Origin: Sphingobacterium multivorum
Lineage (GTDB): Bacteria > Bacteroidota > Bacteroidia > Sphingobacteriales > Sphingobacteriaceae
NCBI RefSeq assembly: GCF_039511225.1
Contig: NZ_CP154261.1
Coordinates: 4,836,001 to 4,900,000, forward strand
DNA: 64,000 nt
Direction: 5' to 3'
The notes under the pieces are model-generated. The model ran no database searches. It saw nothing but the letters and a program-made list of their open reading frames with translations, and was not told where the DNA came from. Within the stretch, counting starts at the first letter, position 1, and each line of letters starts with the position of its first letter. The position numbers and the translations under genes were made by a program. This document shows positions 14,820 through 24,235 of the stretch, one piece after another.

Positions 14820-15341
14820 CTATTTTTTATCTAAAATAGTAACTTCCACTCTTCTATTTTTTTGACGTCCTTCCGGAGTTTTATTATCGCCAACTGGATT
14901 TGACTGACCGAAACCTTTTGCCGTGATGCGCGATTCAGCAACACCTGAATCTACTAAGAACTTCTTAACAGAAGCTGCTCTTTTATCGGAAAGCCACTGA
15001 TTATACTCAACAGTACCCGTAGCATCAGTATACCCATCAACTTTAATCTTATTATTACTTTCTTTCAAGATCAACGCTAATTTACTAACTTCAGTTTTTG
15101 CCTTCTCAGATAGGTAAGAAGAGTTTGTTGGAAACAATAAATCGGACGATATACTAAACTTAATCCCCTCATCAGTTCTTTTCGCATCATTAAAATCCTT
15201 CTTTACATTTTTCAAACCATCATCAGTTCCATCTTTTGTTACAACAGCACCCGGATTGACTACAATAGCTTGTTGTTTACAGGAAAATAACGATAAACTT
15301 GCACATAAGGTTAAAATCCCCAAATTAATTTTTCTAAGCAT
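14820..15341 (-). CDS. OmpA family lipoprotein
   Basis: A 173-residue lipoprotein (signal, then SLFSC at about residue 21) with one C-terminal OmpA domain, residues about 60-170. The peptidoglycan-binding pattern is clear: VDGYTDATGTVEYNQWLSDKRA, then SRITAKGFGQSNPV and RQKNRRVEV. Proteins of this layout tether the outer membrane to peptidoglycan. The linker between the lipid anchor and the domain is short. It is a single gene with its own terminator. Confidence 0.9.
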   Translation of the reverse strand: MLRKINLGILTLCASLSLFSCKQQAIVVNPGAVVTKDGTDDGLKNVKKDFNDAKRTDEGIKFSISSDLLFPTNSSYLSEKAKTEVSKLALILKESNNKIKVDGYTDATGTVEYNQWLSDKRAASVKKFLVDSGVAESRITAKGFGQSNPVGDNKTPEGRQKNRRVEVTILDKK

Positions 15342-15438
15342 GTCGTTTCTAACGTATTTAATATCGATTTAAGCAAGTAAATATAGCGAAAAAAGTCCAA
15401 TATAACATCCCTTCTACGCCATAACTAACGTAACAAAT

Positions 15439-17625
15439 CTATTTCTTGGTATATACTTTTTCTAAAGTCTTTTTTACCTCAGGAATATTCTCATACAATT
15501 TCCAGATCATGCCTGAATTTGCATTCTCGATCATTACGGCAATCGTTGCCTGATTCCTCGCACGATAGCTTTCAGAAACATCGTTGTTTTTAATATCAAT
15601 CCAGCTTCTGAAACCATATTGCGTGAACAACACATCGGCGTATTCTTCGTAAAACTTACGTAATGCTTTTAGACCGATCTCCTTTTCAAATGGGTAGGCT
15701 GCAATAGCTATCGCAGGATTCACCAAATATCGCTGATACGTATCTTCCACATTTTCGACGCCCCAAATATCTGTAAATCGCGTCCCTATGCTCATTTCAT
15801 TATCTCTACGTTTATAGGCCAAAATATAATTCGACAAATATTTCTTGTAATCGACAAAGTCATCCACTTTTCCTTTCGGATCCATAATCAAAAAGGGACG
15901 ATAAACAGCCATTAACGATTCATTTAAACTACCGCCGGCAATATTCTTGGCAAAAATAACTTTATCGTCGGAGTAGATCGAAACTCCGGCATTTCCAGTG
16001 TCGCCAATTAAAGGGTTTGCACTTATTGAACGCGCCAAAGAATCATCTAATTTCATTTTGAGTTCAGGAGCCAAATCATTGAAGTCATCCCCAAAATACA
16101 ATTCGTTACCTTTATGTTTGGTTGCAAATCCGTTGATATAAGCTGAAATCGCTAAAGGGTGGGTAGGTGAAGACATCGCCAACAAGTAAGTACCCAGACT
16201 CTCGTTAAATCCCCCCAAAGGCCTCGATCTAGCTGTACTGTCTACTGGAGACCACTTATTCCAAAGTACATCAGGATTCTGTGCGTCCGTAAAATAATTC
16301 CAGTTTATGCGTTCCCAGAGCTTCGTAATAGTATTCCTCAAGGCCTGTTCCTCAGGATCCTCTTTAGAAAAATATTGTCGGGCGATCAGAAGCGATTCCA
16401 TAATATGGGAGGTACCGCGCAAATCGTACGTTGGAACTGAATCGCGATAATAAGGTACCCCTGAACGGCCATCGTAAAGCGCTGTAAAGACCCCTTGATG
16501 TTGTTGTGCACTACTCAAAAATTTCACAATCCGTGTTAACCTGACCAAAAGAGCTTGTCGCGAGATCAAGTTGTTCTCTCCTGCCACGAGCAAACCCAAG
16601 ATCGCATAGCCGGTTTCATTTGTTGATACAATAGCCTGTCTATTGCCTCGATCAGGTAGAAACATACCACTATTCACATCATAGTTGTCTATAAAATAAT
16701 TCACATGAGCATTTCGGATAAAATTCAACATCTCTTTATCCGTCCCCTTTTTTGTCTGTACCTCCCTAACCTCAGAAAATGGAGATTCAACATAATTATA
16801 ATCTACCCAGGCTATTTTGTAATAATAAGATTTATTATATTCATTCACCCTATCCAGCGACTTCTGTACATAGATGGGTAAAATTGCTATCGGCTGAAAA
16901 TTGAGTTTATCTTCCGAACGGTAGATTTTCACATAGCGGATACTTGGTGTCAGCGGCAATTGCCAAACCAGCTCAACTTGTTTATCTACGAAACTGATCT
17001 TCGATAAGATAGCTGCTGATGAAAGTCTTACCTTTGGATAGTTTTTGGGCAAAAACTCAATTTGATCGATAAATAATTGATTTGTCTGCAGGGCAGTTCC
17101 ATTCTGTTCAAGTATTAAAGCCGAAACAGACTTCCCTAATGAAATTCCTCCAAATTTATTGACTGGAATGGAAACATTAAGCCAGGTATCATAAGCAAAA
17201 TCATCGATATAATTTGCGATATCCACAGCATTTGTCTTCGTGTCGTTTTGTTGTAAGGTAACTTTTGGCAATTGTCCCTTTTCAGTATTGCTTTGAATAA
17301 AAAGCTTAAAAGTTAGATGATCATCCTTGGCAATTAAATAGGGAAATTTCTGTTTGTCGTTTAAAATACTTGCCTCCCATTTACCATTAGGAGAAGAAAC
17401 GTACCGCAAAGAAAGCGAATTGCCTGGCGTAAAAAACAAACTATCGGAAACCGGAAGGCTATAGCTCACGTTTTGAATCCATGATTCACCGGTATAATGA
17501 GTGATACTCTTCGCATAACTCCCGTTGATAACACTATTGTCAAATAAAACCTCAGGATAACTTTCTGACCGAACAAGAGTAGGTAAGATCAGTAACAAAA
17601 GAAAGTAAAAATATTTTTTCAGCAT
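15439..17625 (-). CDS. GH144-like glucoamylase-domain glycoside hydrolase
   Basis: A 728-residue secreted protein with a cleavable signal peptide (residues 1-20). Residues about 25-195 look like a beta-sandwich carbohydrate-binding module, about 205-290 like a fibronectin type III domain (VELVWQLP...VKIYRSED...YYYKIAWVDYN). The catalytic part, about 295-720, is the (alpha/alpha)6 glucoamylase fold: ETGYAILGLLVAGE, GTSHIMESLLIARQYF, GGFNESLGTYLLAMSSPTHP and AIAAYPFEKEIGLKALRKFYEEY. The SSPTHP motif recalls GH144 endo-beta-1,2-glucanases. The substrate is uncertain. No SusC/D pair is next to it. Confidence 0.75.
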   Translation of the reverse strand: MLKKYFYFLLLLILPTLVRSESYPEVLFDNSVINGSYAKSITHYTGESWIQNVSYSLPVSDSLFFTPGNSLSLRYVSSPNGKWEASILNDKQKFPYLIAKDDHLTFKLFIQSNTEKGQLPKVTLQQNDTKTNAVDIANYIDDFAYDTWLNVSIPVNKFGGISLGKSVSALILEQNGTALQTNQLFIDQIEFLPKNYPKVRLSSAAILSKISFVDKQVELVWQLPLTPSIRYVKIYRSEDKLNFQPIAILPIYVQKSLDRVNEYNKSYYYKIAWVDYNYVESPFSEVREVQTKKGTDKEMLNFIRNAHVNYFIDNYDVNSGMFLPDRGNRQAIVSTNETGYAILGLLVAGENNLISRQALLVRLTRIVKFLSSAQQHQGVFTALYDGRSGVPYYRDSVPTYDLRGTSHIMESLLIARQYFSKEDPEEQALRNTITKLWERINWNYFTDAQNPDVLWNKWSPVDSTARSRPLGGFNESLGTYLLAMSSPTHPLAISAYINGFATKHKGNELYFGDDFNDLAPELKMKLDDSLARSISANPLIGDTGNAGVSIYSDDKVIFAKNIAGGSLNESLMAVYRPFLIMDPKGKVDDFVDYKKYLSNYILAYKRRDNEMSIGTRFTDIWGVENVEDTYQRYLVNPAIAIAAYPFEKEIGLKALRKFYEEYADVLFTQYGFRSWIDIKNNDVSESYRARNQATIAVMIENANSGMIWKLYENIPEVKKTLEKVYTKK

Positions 17626-17785
17626 AAGTCAACATTTTTCACAGGCCTACAATCAAAAACTAAGCCACCAGTACGATTATAACGCAAATGTAACAAAGGA
17701 ATTCCAATGATATTATCCTCCCTAATTTTAATTTCAGAAAAAATGCGCTAAATTAGCCCTCTGAATATTTTCATAAAATAGATAT

Positions 17786-18739
17786 ATGAAAACCACGTTT
17801 GATTTTGAAAAGCCAATTGCAGACTTGCAATTGCAAATTGAAAAGGTAACTCAAGTTGCCGAAAAGACTCAAGTTGACATGAGCGCAACCGTTCGTGAGC
17901 TTGAAGAAAAGCTTGCTTCTACTGAAAAAGAAATATACGGCAATTTAACAGGTTGGCAGAACGTTCAAATGTCACGCCATCCAGATCGCCCTCAGACTTA
18001 TGATTATATAGAAGCTATCTGCGACGAATTTATCGAGTTGCATGGTGATAGAACCGTTAAGGATGATAAAGCGATCGTCGGCGGTATGGCTTCTATCGAT
18101 GGTAATGCCGTTATGATCATCGGTCATCAAAAAGGTAAAAACACCAAAGAGCGTCAATATCACAATTTTGGAATGGCCAATCCTGAAGGCTACCGAAAGG
18201 CATTACGCTTAATGAAAATGGCGGAAAAGTTCAATAAGCCTGTGATCACTCTAATTGATACGATGGGTGCTTATCCAGGACTTGAAGCTGAGGAACGCGG
18301 ACAGGGTGAAGCGATTGCGCGCAACCTCATGGAAATGGCTGTATTGAAAGTTCCGATCATCTGCGTTGTTATCGGTGAAGGAGCTTCAGGTGGAGCTTTG
18401 GGTATTGGTGTTGGAAACAGAGTTTACATGATGGAACATACCTGGTATTCGGTCATATCACCTGAATCTTGTTCCTCCATCCTATGGAGAAGCTGGGATC
18501 ACAAAGAAAAAGCCGCTGAGGCATTAAAATTGACTTCAGAAGACATGTTGGGCAACGGATTGATTGATGGTATTATCCCTGAACCGCTAGGCGGTGCTCA
18601 CCAGGATCCTGCGGCAGCAGCGGCTAATCTAAAAAGCCAGTTGCTGAAAGATCTTGCAGAATTGACGGCTAAAGATAGCGATACATTAGTTACTGAAAGA
18701 ATTGATAAGTTTAGCAAAATGGGTGTGGTAACTGAATAA
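17786..18739 (+). CDS. accA: Acetyl-CoA carboxylase carboxyltransferase subunit alpha
   Basis: A 317-residue cytoplasmic subunit that, with AccD, moves the carboxyl group from biotin to acetyl-CoA, the first step of fatty acid synthesis. The N-terminal coiled coil (residues 1-60) is followed by AWxxVQxxRHPxRP-like WQNVQMSRHPDRPQTYDYI and the crotonase-like core with FGMANPEGYRKALRLMKMAE, DTMGAYPGLEAEERGQGEAI and GEGASGGALGIGVGN, whose glycines form the oxyanion region. Length and motifs are normal. It has a strong terminator directly downstream. Confidence 0.98.
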   Translation: MKTTFDFEKPIADLQLQIEKVTQVAEKTQVDMSATVRELEEKLASTEKEIYGNLTGWQNVQMSRHPDRPQTYDYIEAICDEFIELHGDRTVKDDKAIVGGMASIDGNAVMIIGHQKGKNTKERQYHNFGMANPEGYRKALRLMKMAEKFNKPVITLIDTMGAYPGLEAEERGQGEAIARNLMEMAVLKVPIICVVIGEGASGGALGIGVGNRVYMMEHTWYSVISPESCSSILWRSWDHKEKAAEALKLTSEDMLGNGLIDGIIPEPLGGAHQDPAAAAANLKSQLLKDLAELTAKDSDTLVTERIDKFSKMGVVTE

Positions 18740-18763
18740 TGTATCAATACAACCCTACAGCAT

Positions 18764-18794
18764 AAAAAAAGTCAGCAATTAGCTGACTTTTTTT
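18764..18794 (+). terminator. Terminator of accA
   Basis: AAAAAAAGTCAGC (18764-18776) and GCTGACTTTTTTT (18782-18794) form a stem around AATTA with a T-run. Confidence 0.9.
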
Positions 18795-18952
18795 ATGGCC
18801 ATTCTACCTTAAAACACGAATCCTCGTTCTAAAAAACTGCTTCTATACTGACCCAACTTATCCGCAAGTGTTTTAAAAGGCTTTTTAAATAAAAAATAAT
18901 TCAGTAATTTTTAAATAGTTACAATTTTTATCAACAAAAAAGATAAAAACAT

Positions 18953-18983
18953 TTTGCACAAATAACTTATTTTTCTACCTTTG
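18953..18983 (+). promoter_or_regulatory. Promoter of tRNA-Lys
   Basis: TTTG (18953-18956), a gap of 19 bases, and TACCTTTG (18976-18983). This is the Bacteroidota -33/-7 arrangement. The tRNA begins 22 bases later. Confidence 0.75.
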
Positions 18984-19005
18984 CATCACTTTCAAAAACA
19001 GAAAG

Positions 19006-19078
19006 GATTCCGTAGCTCAGCTGGTAGAGCAATACACTTTTAATGTATGGGTCCTGGGTTCGAATCCCAGCGGGATCA
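19006..19078 (+). tRNA. tRNA-Lys (TTT)
   Basis: Acceptor GATTCCG pairs with CGGGATC; the anticodon loop CTTTTAA, closed by ATACA/TGTAT, gives TTT. The T-arm carries GGTTCGAATCC. CCA is not encoded. Confidence 0.97.
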
Positions 19079-19085
19079 CAAAAAG

Positions 19086-19113
19086 AAAAGCTAATCGTAA
19101 GATTAGCTTTTTT
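19086..19113 (+). terminator. Terminator of tRNA-Lys
   Basis: AAAAGCTAATC and GATTAGCTTTTTTT form a stem around GTAA with a T-run, directly after the tRNA. Confidence 0.88.
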
Positions 19114-19305
19114 TGTTTAGGAATATCAGGATTTGAAGGAAGTGTCGGTAGGGTTTGATCGGAATATGTTAATCTACAATCCAAAATGTTCTATTATTCC
19201 ACAATAACGATCGTTCGTTACCTAAGCGCGGTCCTTTTCTTTTTTAATTTTTAGCTTCAACAAATTAGGATCAAGTAGGGACGAAGTTCGTTCTTATCAC
19301 AATGA

Positions 19306-19360
19306 TTGTTCAGTGCTTGTTCAGTGATCGTTCAGTGCTTGCTCAGTGATGGTTCAGTAT
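19306..19360. repeat. Five tandem 11-base repeats
   Basis: Five consecutive 11-base units, TTGTTCAGTGC, TTGTTCAGTGA, TCGTTCAGTGC, TTGCTCAGTGA and TGGTTCAGTAT, share NNGTTCAGTGN. One-turn spacing would put all copies on one helix face. The rest of the 390-base gap 19114-19500 holds no gene I can support; further CTGA/CTGAC words trail the array. Confidence 0.75.
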
Positions 19361-19509
19361 AAACTGAATAATGACTGACTAATTACTGTCTAAAAACTGA
19401 TTGTAAATTGTTTTTAGCTTTAGGCTGGTATTAGGAAATTTCAGTTTTAATATTTATCTCTATCATCTTATCATCAAGAAATTGTGGCAATTACCAAAAA
19501 TTGATCTTC

Positions 19510-20003
19510 TCAAGGGTCCACCATCAGCAACTTTTGAAAAGCCATCCCGAACTGAGGCAACCAATTATCGGCAATCGAGAAACCATGCCCTACTTTGGGC
19601 AGGCTGACCAATTGAACATTTTATATCCCTTTAAGGAAATCTGCCGTTGCGTTAAAGGGACAGGTCTGATCTTTTACACCATTAAGTACCCAAAACGGAG
19701 CGGCCAATTTTTCGCTACGATCCAGGTAATAACTTTTTCCAGGCTTTAAGATATGGGAAGATAATCCACTGCCCTTACAGAGTGGTTTGGCAATATTGAT
19801 ATCTGGACAGAAGCCTAAGGCAATCCCCCCGCGAAAAGTACCTGCCGAGGCTTGGGCAATCGAGCCATAGGCCAGCGTTGCCCATAAGAGTAGCCTGCCA
19901 ATATGGGTTTCTGATAGCTTTCAAACTTATATTTCTTTTGGATTGCCATGCTGAGCTGCTCGAAATCTGCAGCAGGATAATAACAATCCTTTTTTGATCG
20001 TGC
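19510..20003 (-). pseudogene. Decayed VirJ/AcvB-like alpha/beta hydrolase
   Basis: Minus-strand remnant with AcvB/VirJ-type motifs: CYYPAADFEQLSMAI, LAGYSYGATLAYGSIAQASAG, GGIALGFCPDI...KPLC, VKDQTCPF and SLPKVGHGFS. It can be read only by correcting a one-base deletion at YSYG and passing an in-frame TAA after FLKG. Its 5' end is missing and is fused to the GH29 gene, so it is the product of a deletion followed by decay. Confidence 0.72.
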
Positions 20004-21917
20004 CATTGAGGCAGCATAGTGATCCGGAAGCAATATGACTTCCAAAAACTTCACCATTTCTGCTCCCGCTATAGTATGGGCACGTAATTCAATGATTTGC
20101 TTGCCCTTTAGCAATGCCACCGTACCTAATTCAAGCTGATTTTCACGCAAACCAACGGAAGAAGACGCATCTATTGTAAAATCAATATTCTTCCCCCCTA
20201 AATTCAAGCTCAGTTTCCCTCCTGTACCTACAATATCTTTCACATACCGTATAGCCACCTTGAAGCGTCCGCCATTTAACACATGGGTGTCCCATCTTAA
20301 CCCTTGACTTAACCTAGTCCAGCCCGTCACATAATAGCGATTCTTTTTACCGTCCCCAAACTTCATCGGATTCCCGATCTGTTTTGCATAAAAGGTCAGT
20401 AGCCGATTTTTATTGACATTATGATCCACATACATTAAATTAGGATTTATTGGATTAGCTATGCTATCCTTCAATTGCACCACTACTACCAGGTCATCCT
20501 CCTCAGAAGCAATTTGATCTATAGGAATATGCAGTCCATTTTTGTCGGACCTATATTTTCCGATAGTTTCTCCCGACAATAACGAAACCGAATTAACCTT
20601 AGCAATCAATCCGCCGACAATCAGATCATTCCGTTGAGGGCGCTCAAACACGTGTAAATACAGGGTATTTTTACGCTGAGTAATGACTCCCCAGGGCTGA
20701 CGGGGTAAGCGAGATGGTGCTACATCAATGACACTTTCACTATTCCCCCGCATCCACCGACCTAATCCCTTTAAAATAGCGACATCAGCGCTGTCGATGC
20801 TTCCGTCACCCTTGGGGCCAATATTCATTAGAATATTCCCCCCCATGGCCTTAGCCTTCGCTAAGAGTTTGATAAAATGCGCTGTCGGTTTATGGCTCTT
20901 ATCAGTCGACGAATAACCATAGGATTCATTTGTAGTTGGTATGGCCTCCCAATAAGCGCCAGAAGCAACTGGATAATATTCCTCAGGTCGATCTGCCGTA
21001 TTCAGGTAATCGCCGTAATTCTTTTCCTCAGTACGTGCCAATCGACCATTGACTATGATATTCGGATCAGCTGTTCGAATAGCCTTTAAAATTCTCAGGT
21101 TTTCAGACAGTGGCAATTTATGCGGTGTATCAAACCATAACAAATCCGGATGATAGCGCTGAATAAGTTCATCAATCTGTGGAATCGCCTTTTGATCTAC
21201 GTAATGCCGAGCCTTTGTCAACCATTCAGGATGTTTGTCAAACCAATTTGTGCCGCCCAACAATTTATCTCCGCCTGGATTACTGTAATCCCAGTCATTA
21301 CCGGGAGCATCCGGATGCTCCCAGTCAAAAGCATGCGAATAATAGAAGCCAAACAAAAGTCCATGTCTATGGCAGGCAGCTGCTAATTCCGCCAATGGGT
21401 CGCTTTTAAATGCAGTGCTTGACAATGAGTAGTCACTTGAAAATGCAGAAGGAAACATCGCAAAGCCATCATGGTGCTTAGCCGTAATAATAAAATATTT
21501 CATCCCTGCATTTTTTGCCAACAATACCCATTCCTCCGCATTAAACTTTAGGGGATTAAATCGACGTGCTGAATCAAGATACTCACTACGTGGGATTTTC
21601 ATCACACGCATTAAATGCTCCGCATAGCCCCCTCCCGGCCTCCCTTTCCAAATATTTCCATATTGGGAATAAACACCCCAATGAACAAACATACCAAATG
21701 AGGCTGCCCTCCATTTTTCCAGGCGTTGTTCACGAGTTAATGCGGCTTGTTTCCACCAACCCGTTTCCGCCTCAACAATCGCATTTTTATCACGTGCTGT
21801 CGCATCATTAAACATATTTGAAGCCTCATTGCCTTCATTTACATTTTTAGTCTGTGCGCTCGAAAAAAAAACGCCTAAAGAAAACATAAAAAGAAAAAAA
21901 CACTTGATTTTAAACAT
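19815..21917 (-). CDS. GH29 alpha-L-fucosidase with foreign C-terminal tail
   Basis: Secreted exo-glycosidase of 700 residues with a signal peptide (1-21). The GH29 barrel is at residues about 60-400: AASFGMFVHWGVYSQYG, AKHHDGFAMFPS and DLLWFDTPH, where the aspartate is the expected nucleophile; usually the motif reads WFDG. A galactose-binding-like C-terminal domain follows (about 500-635, ending VKFLEVILLPDHY). From about residue 638 the sequence is not GH29: it is a piece of a VirJ/AcvB-like gene that soon shifts frame, giving a short odd tail. The barrel and binding domain are intact, so activity is plausible. Confidence 0.85.
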   Translation of the reverse strand: MFKIKCFFLFMFSLGVFFSSAQTKNVNEGNEASNMFNDATARDKNAIVEAETGWWKQAALTREQRLEKWRAASFGMFVHWGVYSQYGNIWKGRPGGGYAEHLMRVMKIPRSEYLDSARRFNPLKFNAEEWVLLAKNAGMKYFIITAKHHDGFAMFPSAFSSDYSLSSTAFKSDPLAELAAACHRHGLLFGFYYSHAFDWEHPDAPGNDWDYSNPGGDKLLGGTNWFDKHPEWLTKARHYVDQKAIPQIDELIQRYHPDLLWFDTPHKLPLSENLRILKAIRTADPNIIVNGRLARTEEKNYGDYLNTADRPEEYYPVASGAYWEAIPTTNESYGYSSTDKSHKPTAHFIKLLAKAKAMGGNILMNIGPKGDGSIDSADVAILKGLGRWMRGNSESVIDVAPSRLPRQPWGVITQRKNTLYLHVFERPQRNDLIVGGLIAKVNSVSLLSGETIGKYRSDKNGLHIPIDQIASEEDDLVVVVQLKDSIANPINPNLMYVDHNVNKNRLLTFYAKQIGNPMKFGDGKKNRYYVTGWTRLSQGLRWDTHVLNGGRFKVAIRYVKDIVGTGGKLSLNLGGKNIDFTIDASSSVGLRENQLELGTVALLKGKQIIELRAHTIAGAEMVKFLEVILLPDHYAASMARSKKDCYYPAADFEQLSMAIQKKYKFESYQKPILAGYSYGQRWPMARLPKPRQVLFAGGLP

Positions 21918-22300
21918 AACGTTGGTTTTATGAAGACGGCAAATACAACCTGAAAGATTTCAGACGGATACCCTTTCTAAATTTATTGGATTATAGTTCC
22001 TCGAGACCTAACGGAAGGAATGCAGGATCAATTTTAACTATAGTCAAAAATACGCCAAAACTACATTTTATAAGTGTACAATTCGTTCATTTTAGGGGAA
22101 ATATTGATCCGGGTCCCCAAAATGAAAACCTATTCTTCAATAAGGTGTTTATATAATCTATACATCTTATAATAAATAAACAGTGATTTGGACAATTAGA
22201 TTGGTCCATGGTCACAAAAAGATCTTTTTCAATATTTTTAACGTAACCAGATACAAGCTATCAGTATTTATTGAATATTTGTCTAAAACTTTAAATTAAT
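21918..22300. other. Intergenic region, no gene seen
   Basis: 383 bases between the divergent GH29 and SRPBCC genes. I see A+T-rich stretches that must contain two promoters but no convincing TTTG/TAnnTTTG pair, no tRNA and no hairpin of note. Confidence 0.5.
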
Positions 22301-22753
22301 ATGGAAAAACTAACCGCCAAAGCCAGCATCCAAATTCAGAAACCAATCAACGAAGTTTTTGAGGCTATTGTAGATCCCAATAAAATGAATCACTATTTTA
22401 TAAAATCTTCGACTGGACGTCTAGAGACAGATAAAACGGTAGAATGGACATTTCCAGAATTTCCTGACAGTTTTCCCGTGACAGGAAAAATCATCAGCCG
22501 CAATTCATATATCTCTTTTGACTGGAGTGGGGGGCTTCCCAATCAACTGGTAGAAATCGCACTATCCACATTCGGAGAAAACGCGACTGTCATAAAGATT
22601 ACAGAACACGAGATGAACAATGATGCAGATGGAATTTTAATAATGATGAGACAAACAGAGGGTTGGGCCAACTTTTTAGCTTGCATGAAAGCGTATCTAG
22701 AATATGATATCAATTTGAGAACTGGGGCTTTCGATTTTATGTTCCAAAAATAG
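22301..22753 (+). CDS. SRPBCC (AHSA1-type) family protein
   Basis: A 150-residue cytoplasmic protein of the START/Bet v 1-like fold. The family start KASIQIQKPINEVFEAIVDP, the VEWTFPEF strand and the C-terminal helix MRQTEGWANFLACMKAYLEY are visible. Members bind hydrophobic ligands or chaperones, but no precise role can be given. It begins a run of four same-strand small genes (22301-25057) that often travel together as uncharacterised stress or housekeeping genes. Confidence 0.85.
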   Translation: MEKLTAKASIQIQKPINEVFEAIVDPNKMNHYFIKSSTGRLETDKTVEWTFPEFPDSFPVTGKIISRNSYISFDWSGGLPNQLVEIALSTFGENATVIKITEHEMNNDADGILIMMRQTEGWANFLACMKAYLEYDINLRTGAFDFMFQK

Positions 22754-22845
22754 TTCTCTCTAAAAATAGCTGCTCATCGAATTACTTCAAATACAATATA
22801 TTCAATTAAGGTTATCCGAATATCCGTCAAAGACAACAACTATAT

Positions 22846-23274
22846 ATGGCAAAAAATAAAACGGCATATACCGAAGCATCTGTCCAAGACTTTATAAAAA
22901 CAGTTGACGACCCACAAAAACAAATCGATAGTACAACACTGATCCAATTAATGGAAACCACAACGGGTGAGCCAGCTAGAATGTACGGACCAACTATCAT
23001 CGGATTTGGAAACTATCATTATACCTATGCAAGTGGGCACGAAGGCTATGCTCCTTTGATCGCATTTAGCCCCCGAAAATCAGCAATCTCCCTTTATGTA
23101 TTTACCGGTGCCGATGAGCATCGACATTTAGTCGATCAGCTCGGGAAATTTAAAATAGGCAAAGCCTGCATATACATCAAGAGATTAAGCGACATTAATA
23201 TAGAAATACTCCATCAGCTTATGTCCGAAACGATACAGTTTATTGAAAATAAGTATACGAGAATCAAAGAATAA
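22846..23274 (+). CDS. DUF1801 domain protein
   Basis: A 142-residue DUF1801 protein, a YdhG-like small alpha/beta domain. Visible blocks: ASVQDFIKTVDDPQKQIDS, GEPARMYGPTIIGFGNYHYTY and GKFKIGKACIYIKRLSDIN. The function is unknown; structural members resemble frataxin-like folds. It is separated from the next gene by eight bases, suggesting co-transcription. Confidence 0.85.
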   Translation: MAKNKTAYTEASVQDFIKTVDDPQKQIDSTTLIQLMETTTGEPARMYGPTIIGFGNYHYTYASGHEGYAPLIAFSPRKSAISLYVFTGADEHRHLVDQLGKFKIGKACIYIKRLSDINIEILHQLMSETIQFIENKYTRIKE

Positions 23275-23282
23275 CACAAATT

Positions 23283-24212
23283 ATGACAAAGAGCATCGCA
23301 ACAATAGACGAATATATCAATCAATTTGATGGGGAGAAAAAAGAATATCTGCTCAAGGTGAGACAGCTTATCGCTGGCCTAGTCCCTCCTTCTGCCGATG
23401 AAACCATCTCCTATCAAATGCCTACCTTCAGATACAAGGGCAATATCATCCATTTTGCGATGAATAAAAACCATTTGGGCCTCTATCCAGGACCTGCTGC
23501 TATAGAGCACTTCGCTGCAGAACTCAAAAATTTTAAAACCACAAAAGGCGCGATACAAATTCCCTTGGATCAACCGATTCCAACTAAAATAATAACCGAT
23601 ATAGTCAACTTCAATATTGATAAGCTTAAAGACAAACAAGGCCCTAATTGGTACCAAAGCCGAGGGAACTGGCAGGAGGCTGAAGAACTCATGCAGCAAA
23701 TCATCCAGCAAACTTCCTTAAAAAAGGAATTCAAATGGGGGAGCCATATCTATACCCATAAAGGGAAAAATGTCATCGGTTGGGGTGGTTTTAAAAATTT
23801 CTTTTCCCTCTGGTTTTATAATGGTGTATTCTTAGTCGATCGGGATAAACATCTCATCAGTGCCTCCGAAGGAAAAACTAAAGCCTTACGCCAATGGCGT
23901 TTTGAAGATGCCAACGCGATGGACCCCGAAAAGATTAAAGCTTATATTCAGGAATCTATCCAGACAATCGATGAAGGCAAGGAAATTAAACCTACAAAGA
24001 CTCCTGCGAAGGCCCCTGCTGGTCTATTACTCGAAGCTCTGCAGGCAGATCCGACCTTTGGGGAAAGTTTCCAGGCTTTAACACCGGGAAGGCGGAAAGA
24101 ATATATCGAGTACATTGATGAGGCGAAGCAAGAAAAAACGAAACAATCACGTATTGAAAAAATTAAACCGTTGGTCCTCGCTAAAAAGGGCTTAAACGAC
24201 AAATACAAATAG
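23283..24212 (+). CDS. DUF1801/YdeI-OmdA fusion protein
   Basis: A 309-residue protein in three parts. Residues 1-115 form one DUF1801 unit (ETISYQMPTFRYKGNIIHFA, LGLYPGPAAIEHF). Residues about 120-220 form a second unit (FKWGSHIYTHKGKNVIGWGG). Residues about 245-309 carry the YdeI/OmdA C-terminal motif ALTPGRRKEYIEYIDEAKQ, which in Salmonella OmdA-type proteins is linked to resistance phenotypes. No signal peptide. Exact role unknown. It follows the single-domain DUF1801 gene and is likely in the same operon. Confidence 0.83.
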   Translation: MTKSIATIDEYINQFDGEKKEYLLKVRQLIAGLVPPSADETISYQMPTFRYKGNIIHFAMNKNHLGLYPGPAAIEHFAAELKNFKTTKGAIQIPLDQPIPTKIITDIVNFNIDKLKDKQGPNWYQSRGNWQEAEELMQQIIQQTSLKKEFKWGSHIYTHKGKNVIGWGGFKNFFSLWFYNGVFLVDRDKHLISASEGKTKALRQWRFEDANAMDPEKIKAYIQESIQTIDEGKEIKPTKTPAKAPAGLLLEALQADPTFGESFQALTPGRRKEYIEYIDEAKQEKTKQSRIEKIKPLVLAKKGLNDKYK

Positions 24213-24235
24213 GTGAATGCTAAAACAAAAAAAAG

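Noticed and set aside
19306..19360. CRISPR array
   Set aside because: The units are 11 bases long, directly adjacent and without spacers. No cas gene is in the window.
19501..19749. 82-residue plus-strand ORF downstream of the tandem repeats
   Set aside because: The opposite strand carries the decayed VirJ/AcvB-like sequence, so this frame is its antisense shadow.
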